Origin: Bradyrhizobium sp. 141
GTDB taxonomy: Bacteria; Pseudomonadota; Alphaproteobacteria; Rhizobiales; Xanthobacteraceae
Length of the DNA: 64,000 nt
Direction: 5' to 3'
Assembly: GCF_023074055.1 (NCBI RefSeq)
Contig: NZ_JADPKR010000082.1
Coordinates: 1 to 64,000, forward strand
In this document: positions 16,975 to 25,563 of the stretch, in pieces
How positions within the stretch are numbered: the first letter of the stretch is position 1
How the letters are laid out: each line of letters begins with the position of its first letter
Notes under the pieces: generated by a model
The model's input: the letters and a program-made list of their open reading frames with translations, nothing else
What the model was told of the DNA's origin: nothing
Databases searched by the model: none
Made by a program: the position numbers and the translations under genes

Positions 16975-19575
16975 TCACGCCCGCTGCACGAAACTGTCCA
17001 CGACTTTCTTCTCGCCGGCCTTGTCGAAATGGATGGTGAGCTTGTTGCCGTCGATCTTGGTGACGTGGCCGTAGCCGAATTTCTGGTGGAAGACGCGGTC
17101 TTCGAGCGAGAACTCCGAGGTAGTGCCGGTGGATTTGGCGACCAGCTCGCCCTCGATCGTCAGGGGACCGCGACGGCGCGAGGAGAAGCTGCCGAAATCG
17201 GGGCCCGATGACGAGGAGGAGGAGAACGTCGCGGCTTCTTCCTCGAAGCCGCCGCTTCGGCCGCCGCCGCGATTGCGGTTGGCCTGGGCGCGCTGCCAGC
17301 CCGGGGTCGAATAGGTGGAGCCGAACGCCTCCATGTCGTCGAAGCGGGAGGCGCCGTAGCCGCCGGTGCCGCCCCAGGCCGAGCCGCCCTTGGATTCGGT
17401 GATCTCGACGTTTGCCGCCGGCAGTTCGTCGAGGAAGCGCGAGGGGATCGTGGTCGACCAGGTGCCATGGATCATGCGATTGGTCGCGAAATAGATTTTG
17501 GCGCGGCGGCGGGCGCGGGTCAGGCCGACATGGCCGAGGCGGCGCTCCTCCTCGAGCCCCGCGCGGCCCTGTTCGTCCAGCGTGCGCTGGCTTGGGAACA
17601 GGCCTTCCTCCCAGCCGGGTAGGAACACGTTGTCGAATTCGAGGCCCTTGGCCGAGTGCAATGTCATCAGTGACACCGCGTCCTCGTCGGCCCCGCCGTC
17701 GCGGTCCATCACCAGCGAGATGTGCTCGAGAAATCCTTGCAGGTTCTCGAACTCCTCCATCGAGCGCACGAGTTCTTTCAGGTTCTCGAGCCGGCCCGCG
17801 GCATCGGCGGAGCGATCCTTCTGCCACATCTCGGTATAGCCGCTCTCGTCGAGCACGATCTGGGCAAGATCCGTATGCGTCGTGACCTCACGCTGGGCGC
17901 GCCAGCGGTCGAATTGGGTAATGACCTCACGCAGCGAGCCGCGTGCCTTCGGCTTTAGCTCGTCGGTCTCGACCACCGCGCGAGCCGCTTCGAACAGGGG
18001 AATACGGCGCTTGCGGGCGTGGTCGTGCAGCATCTGCATGGTGGCTTCGCCCAGGCCGCGCTTGGGCACATTGATGATGCGCTCGAAGGCGAGATCGTCG
18101 GCGGGCGAGTTGATGACGCGCAAGTACGCCAGCGCATCGCGGATTTCGGCGCGCTCGTAGAAGCGCGGGCCGCCGATGACGCGATAGGGCAGGTCGAGCG
18201 TGACGAAGCGTTCTTCGAATTCGCGCATCTGGTAAGAGGCGCGCACGAGAATGGCGATTTCGTTGAGTTTGTCGCCCTGGCGCTGGATCTGCTCGATCTC
18301 CTCGCCGATGCCGCGAGCTTCCTCTTTCGAATCCCAGCAGCCCGTGACGGTAACCTTCTCGCCGTCCTGGTCCTCGGTACGCAGCGTCTTGCCGAGCCGG
18401 CCTTCGTTGTGGGCGATCAGATGCGAGGCGGCGGCGAGGATGTGGCCGGTCGAGCGGTAGTTGCGCTCGAGGCGAATGACCTTGGCGCCGGGGAAATCGT
18501 GGTCGAAGCGCAGGATGTTGTCGACCTCGGCGCCGCGCCAGCCATAGATCGACTGGTCGTCGTCGCCGACGCAGCAGATGTTTTTGGTGGGGGACGCAGC
18601 AGCAGCCGCGATCGCCGCGCGCTCCGTCATTCCGGGATGCGCCGCAGGCGCAGACCCGGAATCTGGAGCTGAGGACCCATCTCCAGATTCTCCGACGCGC
18701 GATTGCGCGTCGTAGTTCGCGTCTTCGACGCGCCCCGGAATGACAGCTTTGGTGGTCGCCGGCGCCTGCGACAGCAGCCGCAGCCACAGATATTGCGCGA
18801 CGTTGGTGTCCTGATATTCGTCGACCAGGATATATTTGAAGCGCTGCTGGTACTGCCGCAGGATGTCCGGGTGCTCGCGGAAGATGCGGATGTCCTCGAG
18901 CAGCAGATCGCCGAAATCGGCGGCATTCAGAATCTTCAGCCGCTCCTGGTAGCTCGCGTAGAGCTTGCCGCCCTTGCCGTTGGCGAAGACGGCGGCTTCG
19001 CCCGACGGCACCTGCGACGGCGTCAGGCCGCGGTTCTTCCAGCCGTCGATCAGGCCGGCGAGCATGCGCGCCGGCCAGCGCTTGTCGTCGATGTTGTCGG
19101 CTTGCAGCAGCTGCTTGAGCAGACGAACCTGATCATCGGTGTCGAGCACGGTGAAGTTCGACTTGAGCTGCGCCAGCTCGGCATGGGTGCGCAGGATGCG
19201 GCCGCCGATGGAATGGAAGGTGCCGAGCCACGGCATGCCCTCGACGGCGTGGCCGAGCATCTGGCCGAGCCGGTGCTTCATCTCGCGCGCGGCCTTGTTG
19301 GTGAAGGTCACCGACAGGATCTCGGCGGGACGGGCGCGGCCCTGGCTCAGGATATGGGCGATACGCGTCGTCAGCACGCGGGTCTTGCCGGTGCCGGCGC
19401 CGGCCAGCACCAGGACCGGGCCGTCGAGCGTCTCCACCGCCTCGCGCTGCTCCGGATTGAGGCCGGAGAGGTATTTCGGGCCCACGGAGGCGCGCGCACG
19501 CGCGGCGATGCCGCCGGCTGCGGGCTGGTGGTCGGGTACGCCAGTGATCTTGCTCGGCTCGGTCATGCGAATCAT
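16975..19575 (-). CDS. uvrD: UvrD/PcrA superfamily 1 DNA helicase with repeat-derived insert
   Basis: This 866-residue DNA-unwinding ATPase for repair has all SF1A motifs: Walker A LAGAGTGKTRV, DEYQDTN, VGDDDQSIYGWRGA, RLERNYRS, and TLHSAKGLEFDNVFLPG. It ends in a Tudor-like C-terminus (FSLEDRVFHQKFGYGHVTKIDG) typical of PcrA/UvrD2. Between DEYQDTN...RLLSQAP and the VGDDDQ motif lies an extra segment, about residues 278-317. It is encoded by a palindromic repeat (18626-18744) that reads through in frame, plus low-complexity sequence (ERAAIAAAAAS). Start choice among 19584 (GTG), 19575 and 19566 is uncertain. hicB follows 8 bases after the stop. Confidence 0.9.
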   Translation of the reverse strand: MIRMTEPSKITGVPDHQPAAGGIAARARASVGPKYLSGLNPEQREAVETLDGPVLVLAGAGTGKTRVLTTRIAHILSQGRARPAEILSVTFTNKAAREMKHRLGQMLGHAVEGMPWLGTFHSIGGRILRTHAELAQLKSNFTVLDTDDQVRLLKQLLQADNIDDKRWPARMLAGLIDGWKNRGLTPSQVPSGEAAVFANGKGGKLYASYQERLKILNAADFGDLLLEDIRIFREHPDILRQYQQRFKYILVDEYQDTNVAQYLWLRLLSQAPATTKAVIPGRVEDANYDAQSRVGESGDGSSAPDSGSAPAAHPGMTERAAIAAAAASPTKNICCVGDDDQSIYGWRGAEVDNILRFDHDFPGAKVIRLERNYRSTGHILAAASHLIAHNEGRLGKTLRTEDQDGEKVTVTGCWDSKEEARGIGEEIEQIQRQGDKLNEIAILVRASYQMREFEERFVTLDLPYRVIGGPRFYERAEIRDALAYLRVINSPADDLAFERIINVPKRGLGEATMQMLHDHARKRRIPLFEAARAVVETDELKPKARGSLREVITQFDRWRAQREVTTHTDLAQIVLDESGYTEMWQKDRSADAAGRLENLKELVRSMEEFENLQGFLEHISLVMDRDGGADEDAVSLMTLHSAKGLEFDNVFLPGWEEGLFPSQRTLDEQGRAGLEEERRLGHVGLTRARRRAKIYFATNRMIHGTWSTTIPSRFLDELPAANVEITESKGGSAWGGTGGYGASRFDDMEAFGSTYSTPGWQRAQANRNRGGGRSGGFEEEAATFSSSSSSGPDFGSFSSRRRGPLTIEGELVAKSTGTTSEFSLEDRVFHQKFGYGHVTKIDGNKLTIHFDKAGEKKVVDSFVQRA
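18626..18744. repeat. Palindromic repeat inserted within the uvrD frame
   Basis: This 119-base element has ends GTCATTCCGGG and CCCCGGAATGAC and inner complementary runs (GACCCGGAATCTGGAG / CTCCAGATTCTCCG, and GACGCGCGATTGCGCGTC). It is entirely within the helicase gene and leaves the frame open: the coding strand reads VIPGRVEDANYDAQSRV...SGSAPAAHPGMTE. The element is of the same general kind as the intergenic palindromes elsewhere in the window but has different ends. Confidence 0.85.
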
Positions 19576-19813
19576 CGGCCCCACGATGGCACCGCGGGGT
19601 GGCGGAAGGGAGCCTTCTTAACAGGGATTGGTGGCTATATGGGGCGGCCGAACGAGGTTTTCCACGTGCGCGGCAAGTCAATTTGTTCCTGCGGGCCCTG
19701 CGAATTTCCACCCTGTGGCGTCCGGAACCATCGTTCCCGCGTCGAGATTGTCTGGGCAGGTGGCGCGGCCAGCCGCGCTAGACGCAGACAGACATCAAGA
19801 CGAGGGTTTGACC

Positions 19814-19987
19814 ATGCTTGGCTGGGTTGTGACGTTTCTGGTTATCGCACTGATCGCCGGCATTCTCGGCTTCGGCGGCATCGCCGGCGCTTCGATCGAG
19901 ATCGCCAAGATCATCTTCTTCATCGCGGTCGTTCTGTTCCTGGTCTCGGCCGTTGTCGGCTTGGCGCGCGGCCGCAACAGGATATAG
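19814..19987 (+). CDS. DUF1328 small membrane protein
   Basis: This 57-residue protein consists of two transmembrane helices (about residues 3-22 and 30-50) with the conserved pattern LGWVVTFLVIALIAGILGFGGIAG and a short basic tail, matching the DUF1328/YtjA family. GAGGG precedes the ATG. It is probably an inner-membrane protein; the family has been linked loosely to envelope stress but has no defined activity. It converges with the thioesterase gene, separated by a palindromic repeat. Confidence 0.87.
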   Translation: MLGWVVTFLVIALIAGILGFGGIAGASIEIAKIIFFIAVVLFLVSAVVGLARGRNRI

Positions 19988-20002
19988 CGCGGTCTGATTT
20001 GG

Positions 20003-20049
20003 TGCATGATCTGCCGGAAAACCGCTTCACACTTTTTCCGGATCGTGCA
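20003..20049. repeat. Palindromic repeat between convergent genes
   Basis: This 47-base near-perfect palindrome has outer arms TGCATGATC and GATCGTGCA and inner arms CCGGAAAA and TTTTCCGG. It lies between the ends of the convergent DUF1328 and thioesterase genes, where it could serve as a terminator on both strands. The core GGAAAA...TTTTCC with TGATC ends is a form I recall as highly repeated in rhizobial genomes. Confidence 0.7.
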
Positions 20050-20556
20050 CTACCGCTTCGAGGGCATCGCTACGTTCCGGCCGATGCCCTCGGGCCGCGG
20101 TACGGCGCTGTGGGCCCTTGTCACCGCAGCGATACGCTCACGGATATCGGGCGGCAACGGCGCGACGCGCCGCGCATTCATGTCCATGTGCAGCGACATG
20201 TTCTCGGACGTCGCCGATAGCCAGCCTTCACTGGCATGCCGCATCTCCTCGAACGTGTGCAGCCGCTTGTCGTCGGCCTCCAGCAACCAGACGAAGATCT
20301 GCACGGGATCGCCGAGGTGGATTTCGCGCAAATAGCGCACGTGGCACTCGGCGGTGAAGCTCGAGCCGCCTCGCTCCTTCATGTAGGCCGGCCCCATCCC
20401 GAGCTCGAGCCAGAGCTGGTCGATCGCGCGGTCGAACATCACGTTGTAATAGGCCATGTTGAGATGGCCGTTATAGTCGATCCATTGCGGCTCGATCTGC
20501 ATGATCGCGGCGCGGAACGGCTCCGCTTGGGGCGCTGAGGCGGCAGTCTCCGGCAT
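20050..20556 (-). CDS. Acyl-CoA thioesterase, hotdog fold
   Basis: This 168-residue hotdog-fold protein has the 4-hydroxybenzoyl-CoA thioesterase-type start (PQWIDYNGHLNMAYYNVMFDRAID), where the acid residue in the DYNGHLN stretch is the expected catalytic position. SFTAECHVRYLREIHLGDPVQI follows. It would hydrolyse an acyl-CoA in the cytoplasm; close relatives include betainyl-CoA and other small-acyl thioesterases. The start at 20556 has GGGAAGAA before it, which is better than an ATG 18 bases upstream. It is divergent from the FAD-linked oxidase gene, 85 bases away. Substrate not determined. Confidence 0.85.
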   Translation of the reverse strand: MPETAASAPQAEPFRAAIMQIEPQWIDYNGHLNMAYYNVMFDRAIDQLWLELGMGPAYMKERGGSSFTAECHVRYLREIHLGDPVQIFVWLLEADDKRLHTFEEMRHASEGWLSATSENMSLHMDMNARRVAPLPPDIRERIAAVTRAHSAVPRPEGIGRNVAMPSKR

Positions 20557-20641
20557 ATGTTCTTCCCTAGCCATGCGTCCGGTCGCTTGACTTGACCGGT
20601 TTTATGTCCTTTGCCACGGTTCTTCTTTCGGGAGGAATTCC

Positions 20642-22066
20642 GTGGGCACCACCATCACCAATAATCCGCCGCGGCCGGAGCCGAAAGCCCTTGCGAGCGC
20701 GCTGGAACAGCTTGCCGCACGCTTCGGCAACCGCCTCATCACCTCGCAGGCCGTCCGCGAACAGCACGGCCATACCACCACCTGGCTCCCCAACCAGCCG
20801 CCCGATGGGGTGGTGATGGCGCAGGAGACCGCCGACATCCAGGACGTGGTGCGGATCTGCGCCAAAAATCGCGTCCCCGTCATTCCCTTCGGCACCGGCA
20901 CCTCGCTCGAAGGCCAGGTCAACGCACCCGCCGGCGGCATCTCGATCGACTTGCGCGACATGAACAAGGTGCTGGCGGTGCACGCCGAGGACCTCGACTG
21001 CGTGATCCAGCCCGGCGTCACCCGCAAGGCGCTCAACGAGCATCTGCGCGACCAGGGCCTGTTCTTTCCGATCGATCCCGGCGCGGATGCCTCGCTCGGC
21101 GGCATGGCCTCGACCCGCGCCTCCGGCACCAATGCGGTGCGCTACGGCACCATCCGCGAGAGCGTGCTGGCGCTGAAGGTGGTACGCGGCGACGGCGAGA
21201 TTATCACGACAGGCACGCGCGCGAAGAAGTCCTCCGCGGGCTACGACCTGACGCATCTGTTCGTCGGCGCCGAAGGCACGCTCGGCATCATCTCGGAGCT
21301 GACCATCCGTCTGCGCGGCATCCCCGAGACGATCGCGGCCGGCGCGGTGTCGTTCGAGAGCGTCCACGGGGCCTGTCAGGCCGTCATCCTGGCGATCCAG
21401 ACCGGCATTCCCGTGGCGCGCATCGAGTTGCTCAATGCCGCGCAGGTGCAGGCCTGCAACGCCTATTCGAAGCTGACCTTGCCGGAGACACCGCTGCTGC
21501 TGATGGAATTCCACGGCAGTGAGATCGAAGTCGCCGAGCAGTCCAAGGCCTTCGGCGAGATCGCGAAGGACTGCGGCGGCGGTGATTTCTCCTGGACCAC
21601 CAAGCCGGAGGACCGCACCAAACTGTGGCAGGCGCGGCACGACGCCTATTGGTCGGTAAAGGCGCTGCGTCCCGGTGACAGCATCGGCGTCGTCGCGACC
21701 GACGTCTGCGTGCCGATCTCGCGGCTCGCCGAGTGCGTCAGCGAGACCGAGGAGGATCTGAGGCGCCTCAATCTGTTGTCGCCGATCGTCGGCCATGTCG
21801 GCGACGGCAATTTCCACTGCTCGCTGGTCTGCGACACCAACGATGCCGGTGAGATGGCGCGCGGCGAGGAGTTCATGCACCGCCTGGTCGAGCGCGCGCA
21901 GGCGATGGACGGCACCTGCACCGGCGAGCACGGCATCGGCCAGGGCAAGCAGAAATATCTCCGGGCGGAACTCGGCCCTGAAGCGCTGGATGCGATGCGG
22001 GCGCTCAAAAAGGCGCTCGACCCGCTTAATATCTTCAACCCCGGCAAGATCGTACCGGAGGCCTAG
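20642..22066 (+). CDS. dld: FAD-linked D-lactate dehydrogenase/glycolate oxidase-type enzyme
   Basis: This 474-residue flavoprotein has a PCMH FAD-binding domain (VIPFGTGTSLEGQVNAPAGGISIDL, near residues 81-105, and DPGADASLGGMASTRASGTNAVRYGT) and a FAD-oxidase C-terminal domain ending with FHCSLVCD and GTCTGEHGIGQGKQKYL, where the His residues line the active site. The pattern matches D-lactate dehydrogenase (cytochrome) and related D-2-hydroxyacid oxidoreductases. It begins with GTG behind a strong GGGAGGAA site. It would oxidise a D-2-hydroxy acid to the keto acid and pass electrons to the respiratory chain. Choice between D-lactate, glycolate and 2-hydroxyglutarate remains open. Confidence 0.85.
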   Translation: MGTTITNNPPRPEPKALASALEQLAARFGNRLITSQAVREQHGHTTTWLPNQPPDGVVMAQETADIQDVVRICAKNRVPVIPFGTGTSLEGQVNAPAGGISIDLRDMNKVLAVHAEDLDCVIQPGVTRKALNEHLRDQGLFFPIDPGADASLGGMASTRASGTNAVRYGTIRESVLALKVVRGDGEIITTGTRAKKSSAGYDLTHLFVGAEGTLGIISELTIRLRGIPETIAAGAVSFESVHGACQAVILAIQTGIPVARIELLNAAQVQACNAYSKLTLPETPLLLMEFHGSEIEVAEQSKAFGEIAKDCGGGDFSWTTKPEDRTKLWQARHDAYWSVKALRPGDSIGVVATDVCVPISRLAECVSETEEDLRRLNLLSPIVGHVGDGNFHCSLVCDTNDAGEMARGEEFMHRLVERAQAMDGTCTGEHGIGQGKQKYLRAELGPEALDAMRALKKALDPLNIFNPGKIVPEA

Positions 22067-22165
22067 CGCCCACGGAACTCGGACCGGGAACTTTCGGCAA
22101 TCCTGTCGGTTCCCATCCCGCCAAGTTCCGATGCCTCAATGGCAGGGCTTTGGCGGGAGGGTGCG

Positions 22166-23473
22166 ATGGTGCGACCGGTCATAGGAATAGCCGCGGTGGC
22201 ATTTGCCTGCATGCTGGCGGGCGCTGCGCTGGCGAAGGGCGGGCATGGTGGTGGCCATGGGGGTGGACATGGCGGCGGCCATGGTGGCGGACATGGCGGC
22301 GGCCATCACGGCGGCGGACATTTCCGTGGCCACGGCGGTGGGCATGTGCATGGGGGAGGACATCATCGCGGCATGCGGTTCACGGCCGGTGCCCGGCGCG
22401 GCGGGCCCAACTTCGGTCAGATCCGCAACGCGGCGATCCGCCCCGCGAGCTTCCGCAATGCCCTGAACTCCAGCGCATTCCGTAATGGCCGGCTGATCAG
22501 TAATCCGGCGGCGCGCGCGCAGCTCGTGGCCGCGGCCGCACTGGCCGGCTGGAGCGGCGCAAGCAGCGGATGGTGGCAACATGCGGGTGGCGGCTACGGC
22601 TGGGTCGGGCCGCTGTTCTGGCCGTTCGCCTACAACGACCTCTACGACTACACGATCTGGGGCGACGGGCTCGGCTTCTGGGGTTACGGCTATCCGGACA
22701 TCTATGCCGGCATATTCGGCCCCTATGGCTATGATCGCCTGTCGGCCTATCTGCCGCAGCAGCCGCAGGGACGGCGGCGGGCCCGTAGCGCGCCGCTCGA
22801 ACAGCTCTGCGGCAGCGACCGCCGTGCCATCGTTGGCCTGCCGATCGACCAGATCGCATCCGCTGTGCAGCCGACGGATATGCAGGGCGCCGCTCTCGAT
22901 GCGCTCGGCAACGCCTCGATCGACGCCGCGGCGCTGATCCGCACGTCCTGCCCGACGCAGCCCGCAGCGACGGCCCCCGGCCGGCTCGCGGCGATGCAGC
23001 TGCGCGTCGAAGCGATGCAGAAGGCCGTCGATCTGGTCCAGCCTGCGCTCGACAAGTTCTATGATTCGCTCACGGACGAACAGAAAGCGCGCTTCAATGC
23101 GCTGGCTGACGATCAGCGTCGTGCGACGGCGTCGAACAATGCGAGCCCGTCGGTGCAGACTTGCAGCGCGTCCGCCGCGTTTGATTGGCCCGGCGCCACG
23201 ATCGAGGAGAGGCTTCGTCCGAACGACACCCAGCGCGCGGCGCTCCAGGTGCTCCAGGATACCAGCGCCAAGGTCAGCGCATCCCTCAAGGCGGCCTGCG
23301 AGCCCAACGAGGTGATGACACCGCCGGCACGCATGGCCGCGATCCGCAAACGCCTCGACGTGATGCTGGACGGGATCAAGTCGGTGCGCGCGGCGCTCGA
23401 TGATTTTTACGCCACGCTGAACGATGAGCAGAAGGCGCAGTTCGAAGCGATCGGGCCGCGCCGCATCTCCTGA
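22166..23473 (+). CDS. Exported His/Gly-rich protein with duplicated LTXXQ-like domain
   Basis: This 435-residue protein has a signal peptide (about 1-23, ending ALA), a GGHGGGHGGG-type repeat region (about residues 25-70), a Trp/Tyr/Gly-rich central region (about 135-205) and two tandem copies of a helical domain. Copy 1 covers about 215-318 (GSDRRAIVGLPIDQI ... YDSLTDEQKARFNAL) and copy 2 about 335-435 (FDWPGATIEERLRPND ... YATLNDEQKAQFEAI). These copies are similar to each other and carry the LT-DEQKA-F motif of Spy/CpxP-like LTXXQ proteins. The His-rich stretch should bind metal ions. GGAGGG precedes the ATG. It probably acts in the periplasm against envelope or metal stress, which is inference. 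Confidence 0.8.
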   Translation: MVRPVIGIAAVAFACMLAGAALAKGGHGGGHGGGHGGGHGGGHGGGHHGGGHFRGHGGGHVHGGGHHRGMRFTAGARRGGPNFGQIRNAAIRPASFRNALNSSAFRNGRLISNPAARAQLVAAAALAGWSGASSGWWQHAGGGYGWVGPLFWPFAYNDLYDYTIWGDGLGFWGYGYPDIYAGIFGPYGYDRLSAYLPQQPQGRRRARSAPLEQLCGSDRRAIVGLPIDQIASAVQPTDMQGAALDALGNASIDAAALIRTSCPTQPAATAPGRLAAMQLRVEAMQKAVDLVQPALDKFYDSLTDEQKARFNALADDQRRATASNNASPSVQTCSASAAFDWPGATIEERLRPNDTQRAALQVLQDTSAKVSASLKAACEPNEVMTPPARMAAIRKRLDVMLDGIKSVRAALDDFYATLNDEQKAQFEAIGPRRIS

Positions 23474-23527
23474 ACACGCTGCGATTATGCTGCCTTGAAG
23501 CTGAACGAGACGCGACCGGGGGACGGG

Positions 23528-23893
23528 ATGAGGTGGTTTGCAAGGCCGCGCTCGGCGGACATCTGGGACGAGCCGGTCCAGGGGCCGATCGGCGACATCG
23601 AAGCAGCCGACCGCATCCGCAACATCTGCGCGGAGGCAAGGGCGTGCGCCGAGGTCGCCAGTGCTTCCGCGCAGTCCGGCGAACGCGAACGCTATGAACG
23701 CGCGGCACGCGCCGCGATGGAAATCGCGATGAAGATTTCAGACGATCTGATGCGCGACGACGCCGTCCGCCGCATCGTCGATCTCTGCATGAAGGCCGAC
23801 GACGTCAAGACCGCTCAGATCCTGTCGCGCGCAATCCAGGCCAGCTGGGTTCGCGAGGCCGTGCAGCGCGATTATCCTGCGCTAGCGCAATAG
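23528..23893 (+). CDS. Hypothetical helical protein
   Basis: This 121-residue soluble protein has no signal or membrane segment. It is predicted nearly all helical (repeated Ala/Glu/Arg patterns, such as DRIRNICAEARACAEVASAS and RYERAARAAMEIAMKISDDLM). GGGGGACGGG precedes the ATG. It follows the LTXXQ-like gene by 54 bases on the same strand. I do not recognise the family. Codon use is like its neighbours, so the gene appears real. Confidence 0.7.
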   Translation: MRWFARPRSADIWDEPVQGPIGDIEAADRIRNICAEARACAEVASASAQSGERERYERAARAAMEIAMKISDDLMRDDAVRRIVDLCMKADDVKTAQILSRAIQASWVREAVQRDYPALAQ

Positions 23894-23947
23894 AAACCAG
23901 GACTGCAGCATGTGAGAGGCATGCTTTGGGCACCGGCATCTCCACAG

Positions 23948-24032
23948 CGTCATGGCCGGGCTCGTCCCGGCCATCCACGCCTTGCCACGGGTCCAAAGAG
24001 CGTGGATGCCCGGGACAAGCCCGGGCATGACG
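23948..24032. repeat. Dispersed palindromic repeat, copy B
   Basis: This 85-base element has ends CGTCATGGCCGGGCTCGTCCC and GGGACAAGCCCGGGCATGACG and the inner ATCCACG/CGTGGAT pair, the same family as 6957-7042 and 47170-47252. It lies between the convergent hypothetical and caspase-like genes. Confidence 0.85.
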
Positions 24033-24075
24033 ACCTCGTGTAATCCTCCAATGGGATTATGGACCTGGAAGCGGC

Positions 24076-25563
24076 TCAGTATCTGCGGTCGCCGCGATAA
24101 TGGTCGCCGCCGCCGCGGCCGCCCATTCCCATGCCGAGGCCGATACCAACACCGATGCCAATGCCTTGCATGACAGCCTCGGGCGGCGGACCGCGATCCG
24201 GCGGTGGCGCGCGCTCGTAGACCACTTGGTCAGACGGCGGGCGACGCTTCGGCGGCGTCTCGACCACCTTGCGCTTGGGCGGCGTGTCGTCGACGCGCTT
24301 CTTGATGATGGGCGCGACGCTTGGATTGACCGGCGTTGCCGGCGGTGACGGCGTCGAGCACGGGCAGGTCGGGGCCATTGCGACGGCGACCGGGGCAGGG
24401 CTCGCAGCGGCAGCAACGGGCAGGCCATAATTGCGGTTCTGGACCCGAAGCAGCAGCCTGCGTGCGGTTGCAGCGAGGTCGCTGTTGTCCCAATTCGCAA
24501 GATAGGCCTCGAACGAGGCGCGGGTGTTGATCGCGGTCGCGCGCTCCCAGGCCAGCATCTGGCGCCGCCGTTCAAGCACCGTGCGGAGGCGCGGCGTACG
24601 GGTGTCCTGAGCGTACAGCTCGATATACGCCTGATAGGCCGGCACGGTGTCGTCTGTGATGACGAGTTCATAGGCGACCATGGCCGGCTTGCCCTGCAAG
24701 TCCCTGCGCCAGTCCTCGACGCTGCGCGTGCCGCTGGCGAGCGCCATCGAATTTGCGCCCGGAAGGGAAGGCTGCTGGCCGCTGCTCTCGCCGAAGAACC
24801 TGAAGTCGGTGGTCAGCGAGGAGCTTTCCCAGGGGATCTGCCGTCCGTCGGTCGATTGCGCGACGGCGACGCGGATGCGCTTGAACACCTCCTCGATCGG
24901 AAGGTTCGGTTGCTTGGCGACCGTGAGTGCTGCGGTGGTGTAGGGGCTGTCGATGCCGGAGCCGTCCTCGGCTTCGGCGCCCGGTGAGGTCGAATAGGAG
25001 ATGAACGAGCCGGGTGCACCGGCCTTGGTGTCGACGATCGCAAGCCCGTGGCCGGCGCCGCTCAGCGCGGGGAATGGATTGTTGCGACAGGCATCGAGCA
25101 TGAAGATGCGTGCCCGCGTCGGCAGCGCGCCGAGCGTGTTGAGCAGGTCGTTCAGCCGCACGCCCTGGAGCGGAATGTCGGCCTCACGCTTGGGATCGAG
25201 ATCGACGGGAACGAGATAGTTCTCGCCGTCGATCTGCAGGCCATGGCCGGCATAGAACACCAGCGCCACGGTATCGGCGCCGCTGGCGCTGACCTTGCCG
25301 GCGAAATCCGAGATCGCCGCCCGCATCTCGTTCTGCGCCAGATTGGCGGCCGTGGTGACGGTGAAGCCGGCATTGCCGAGCAGCTCGGTCATGCCCTTGG
25401 CGTCGTTGGCAGCGTTGGGCAGTTCCGGCACCGTGCGATAGGCGGACTGACCGATCACCAGCGCGAGCCGCGCTTCGGCGGCGGCGTCCGTCGGTACCAT
25501 CATTTGCGTGAGCGCAAGAAAACCGGATGCAAGCAGCAAATTGGAAAAGGCTGGACGGCGCAT
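24076..25563 (-). CDS. Caspase-like (peptidase C14) protein
   Basis: This 495-residue protein has a signal peptide (about 1-28), a caspase p20-like domain (about 31-250) with the catalytic His107 in YAGHG and Cys159 in DACRNNPF, and a following helical region (about 280-380). A Pro/Lys-rich stretch (about 410-460) precedes a glycine-rich end (GIGIGVGIGLGMGMGGRGGG). Both catalytic residues are in place, so it should be active, in the periplasm or at the surface. Bacterial orthocaspases cleave after basic residues, but targets are mostly unknown. GGAGGTGA precedes the ATG. No linked partner gene is evident. Confidence 0.85.
   Translation of the reverse strand: MRRPAFSNLLLASGFLALTQMMVPTDAAAEARLALVIGQSAYRTVPELPNAANDAKGMTELLGNAGFTVTTAANLAQNEMRAAISDFAGKVSASGADTVALVFYAGHGLQIDGENYLVPVDLDPKREADIPLQGVRLNDLLNTLGALPTRARIFMLDACRNNPFPALSGAGHGLAIVDTKAGAPGSFISYSTSPGAEAEDGSGIDSPYTTAALTVAKQPNLPIEEVFKRIRVAVAQSTDGRQIPWESSSLTTDFRFFGESSGQQPSLPGANSMALASGTRSVEDWRRDLQGKPAMVAYELVITDDTVPAYQAYIELYAQDTRTPRLRTVLERRRQMLAWERATAINTRASFEAYLANWDNSDLAATARRLLLRVQNRNYGLPVAAAASPAPVAVAMAPTCPCSTPSPPATPVNPSVAPIIKKRVDDTPPKRKVVETPPKRRPPSDQVVYERAPPPDRGPPPEAVMQGIGIGVGIGLGMGMGGRGGGDHYRGDRRY

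Noticed and set aside
16967..17827. Upstream part of the 383-codon minus-strand frame that contains hicB
   Set aside because: Only the last 96 codons look like a protein; the rest is a shadow of uvrD.
20567..21931. 454-codon minus-strand frame opposite the FAD-linked oxidase
   Set aside because: Shadow of the real gene; the composition is typical of antisense GC-rich frames and there is no family pattern.
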